A DNA stretch of 64,000 bases from Paenibacillus tepidiphilus. GTDB taxonomy: Bacteria > Bacillota > Bacilli > Paenibacillales > Paenibacillaceae. Shown piece by piece: positions 62,789 to 64,000 of this stretch; the stretch's first letter is position 1; every line of letters starts with the position of its first letter. A model generated the notes under the pieces. It was not told where the DNA came from, ran no database searches, and saw only the letters and a list, made by a program, of their open reading frames with translations. The DNA lies in NCBI RefSeq assembly GCF_008635795.1, contig NZ_VWRQ01000003.1, positions 248,001 through 312,000 of the forward strand, given 5' to 3'. The position numbers and the translations under genes are program-made.

Positions 62789-64000
62789 ATGCCCAAGATT
62801 CGTTTAGACAACCCCCAATTCACAGGAGCGGATGGCATTCGGGCGTTCGCCTGCCTGTCCGTAATCCTGCATCATTTGTCACAGCGGCTGGCAATGCCAG
62901 CCCAAAAGCACTGGCTCCAGGAAGTGCAGTCCGTTGTTTTACTTGGAAACAGCGGGGTCAGCCTGTTTTTTGTGTTAAGCGGATTTTTGCTGGCGTTCCC
63001 CTTCTGGAAGGCTTATCTGGAACACGAGGCATATCCGAGCATCCGTACATATGCACTGCGCCGCGCTGCAAGGATTATGCCCGGCTTCTATGTGTCGTTC
63101 CTGGTTTGTCTGTTGCTTGTATGGAGGCTGGACATTCACACAGAATATTTGTGGCGGCGGATCATCACGGGCCTCACCTTTACGACGGGCTTCCACTATA
63201 CAACATTCTTCCCGTCTGAATTGAATGGCCCGTTCTGGTCGATAAGCTTCGAGGTGTTCTGCTACATGCTGATGCCTCTGTTTATGGCTTTATTGTTCAG
63301 GCTCGGCAAGCGGCGGTCCTTCGGCAAGGCGGTCCTGTTCTGGGTGATTGTGTTCGGCTTGATACTGGCCGCCAACTCCCTCGTACATCAGTGGTTTACG
63401 CCAGGCGAGAACAGCCGGGGATGGCAATACGGCATGATTGGCGGCGCAAAATACTGGATGCCCCGTTACAATCCGGTCGGATTCTTCGGCCACTTCAGCA
63501 TCGGCATCCTGACAGCAGGCGTTACAGCCGCACTTATGCAGCGCGGTCCCGCGATCGGACGGTTACGCAGCCTCGGGCTGTTCGACGCAGTCGGGGCGGC
63601 TGCCCTGGGGCTTGCCGGCTTGCTGCTCTGGCGCATGCGGCACCTGGACGAATTCGATTTCAGCTTCCAGCAGCAGCCGTATTATTTCCCGGCTTATGCT
63701 ATTTTGTTCGGAATCGTATTGATGTCGGCACCCTTCAGTCTGAGATTAGGGCGATGGCTGGACAACCGGTTTTTCCGGTTTACCGCAAAAATTTCATTCG
63801 GCTTGTATATCTGGCATTATTTGATCATTACGTTAATTGAAAAGTACGGCATCATGGATTACCGCAATTTCGGAATCAACGACGTGTGGCGCTGGTTAGG
63901 GATCAGTGTATCCGTCGTCGCCATCTCATATGTAGTAGCGACTCTCTCTTATTATGTTATAGAGCAACCATTCATCAATTGGTCAAGGGGCAAACCAATC
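62789..64000 (+). CDS. Acyltransferase-3 (OafA-like) membrane protein, C-terminus cut by window end
   Basis: 404 codons from ATG 62789 (MPKIRLDNPQ) to the right edge with no stop. AAAGAGGAATTC precedes the start. Membrane-bound O-acyltransferase: DGIRAFACLSVILHH with the conserved first-helix Arg and catalytic-type His, GVSLFFVLSGFLL, RRAARIMPGFYV, and FWSISFEVFCYMLMP. Members acetylate or succinylate surface polysaccharides, peptidoglycan or antibiotics. About ten membrane helices are visible. The true end lies beyond the window. Confidence 0.9.
   Translation, partial: MPKIRLDNPQFTGADGIRAFACLSVILHHLSQRLAMPAQKHWLQEVQSVVLLGNSGVSLFFVLSGFLLAFPFWKAYLEHEAYPSIRTYALRRAARIMPGFYVSFLVCLLLVWRLDIHTEYLWRRIITGLTFTTGFHYTTFFPSELNGPFWSISFEVFCYMLMPLFMALLFRLGKRRSFGKAVLFWVIVFGLILAANSLVHQWFTPGENSRGWQYGMIGGAKYWMPRYNPVGFFGHFSIGILTAGVTAALMQRGPAIGRLRSLGLFDAVGAAALGLAGLLLWRMRHLDEFDFSFQQQPYYFPAYAILFGIVLMSAPFSLRLGRWLDNRFFRFTAKISFGLYIWHYLIITLIEKYGIMDYRNFGINDVWRWLGISVSVVAISYVVATLSYYVIEQPFINWSRGKPI

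Overview
This window reads as a chromosome segment of a Gram-positive, spore-forming Bacillales bacterium, most likely a Paenibacillus. It has a small acid-soluble spore protein, YtaF and YtvI, AGGAGG-type ribosome binding sites with several TTG/GTG starts, multimodular secreted amylases, and the Bacillus-type gene neighbourhood ytvI / citZ-icd-mdh / phoPR / polA-mutM-ytaF-coaE / nrdR. The core genes are GC-rich. The left 14.9 kb and the stretch from about 29.4 to 30.6 kb are visibly more AT-rich.

Layout. (1) 1-14737, minus strand: a nonribosomal peptide synthetase (NRPS) operon of three synthetases, a BtrH-like papain-fold protein and the start of a NodU/CmcH-type carbamoyltransferase. Two of the three adenylation domains are interrupted at the same place, between core motifs A2 and A3. 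One carries a SAM methyltransferase; the other carries a radical-SAM domain plus a B12-binding-like domain. (2) 14925-15118: tRNA-Lys(CTT) and tRNA-Ala(GGC). (3) 15.3-28.4 kb: a small VOC protein, then a nitrogenase-like island of two divergent operons. The island encodes NifB-like, NifH-like and two complete pairs of NifD/K-type proteins, with a NitT/TauT-family (SsuABC/TauABC-like) importer interleaved among them. Both leaders contain intrinsic terminators placed before the first start codon. (4) 28.6-30.8 kb: a DUF4256 gene, a second tRNA-Lys, a gene-poor scar, then a third tRNA-Lys with a second tRNA-Ala. The tRNA copies therefore bracket the nitrogenase-like island. (5) 31-43 kb: conserved housekeeping genes (nrdR, ssp, lytic transglycosylase, coaE, ytaF, mutM, polA, phoU, pstB, phoP, phoR), with a four-copy Pho-box array in front of pstB. 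(6) 42.8-51.2 kb: a LacI-type regulator and two starch-degrading enzymes (GH13 and GH119) with shared CBM25/CBM20 tails and several LacI-type operators upstream. (7) 51.3-64 kb: class I fumarase, YfbR-like nucleotidase, SDR, Nudix hydrolase, a small membrane protein, mdh-icd-citZ, YtvI and a truncated acyltransferase-3 gene.

How the parts work together. The NRPS line plausibly makes a short modified peptide: an unknown residue with radical chemistry, a Thr with methylation, and a D-Asn, then carbamoylation. The nitrogenase-like island most likely imports a small organic (perhaps sulfur-containing) substrate and reduces it with a NifH/NifDK-type enzyme carrying a NifB-derived cluster. It is unlikely to be an N2-fixing nitrogenase: nifVSUQ are absent and several active-site residues of NifD are replaced. 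A dispersed ~62-bp repeat that ends in a Shine-Dalgarno sequence sits directly in front of both the NifD-like gene and mdh.
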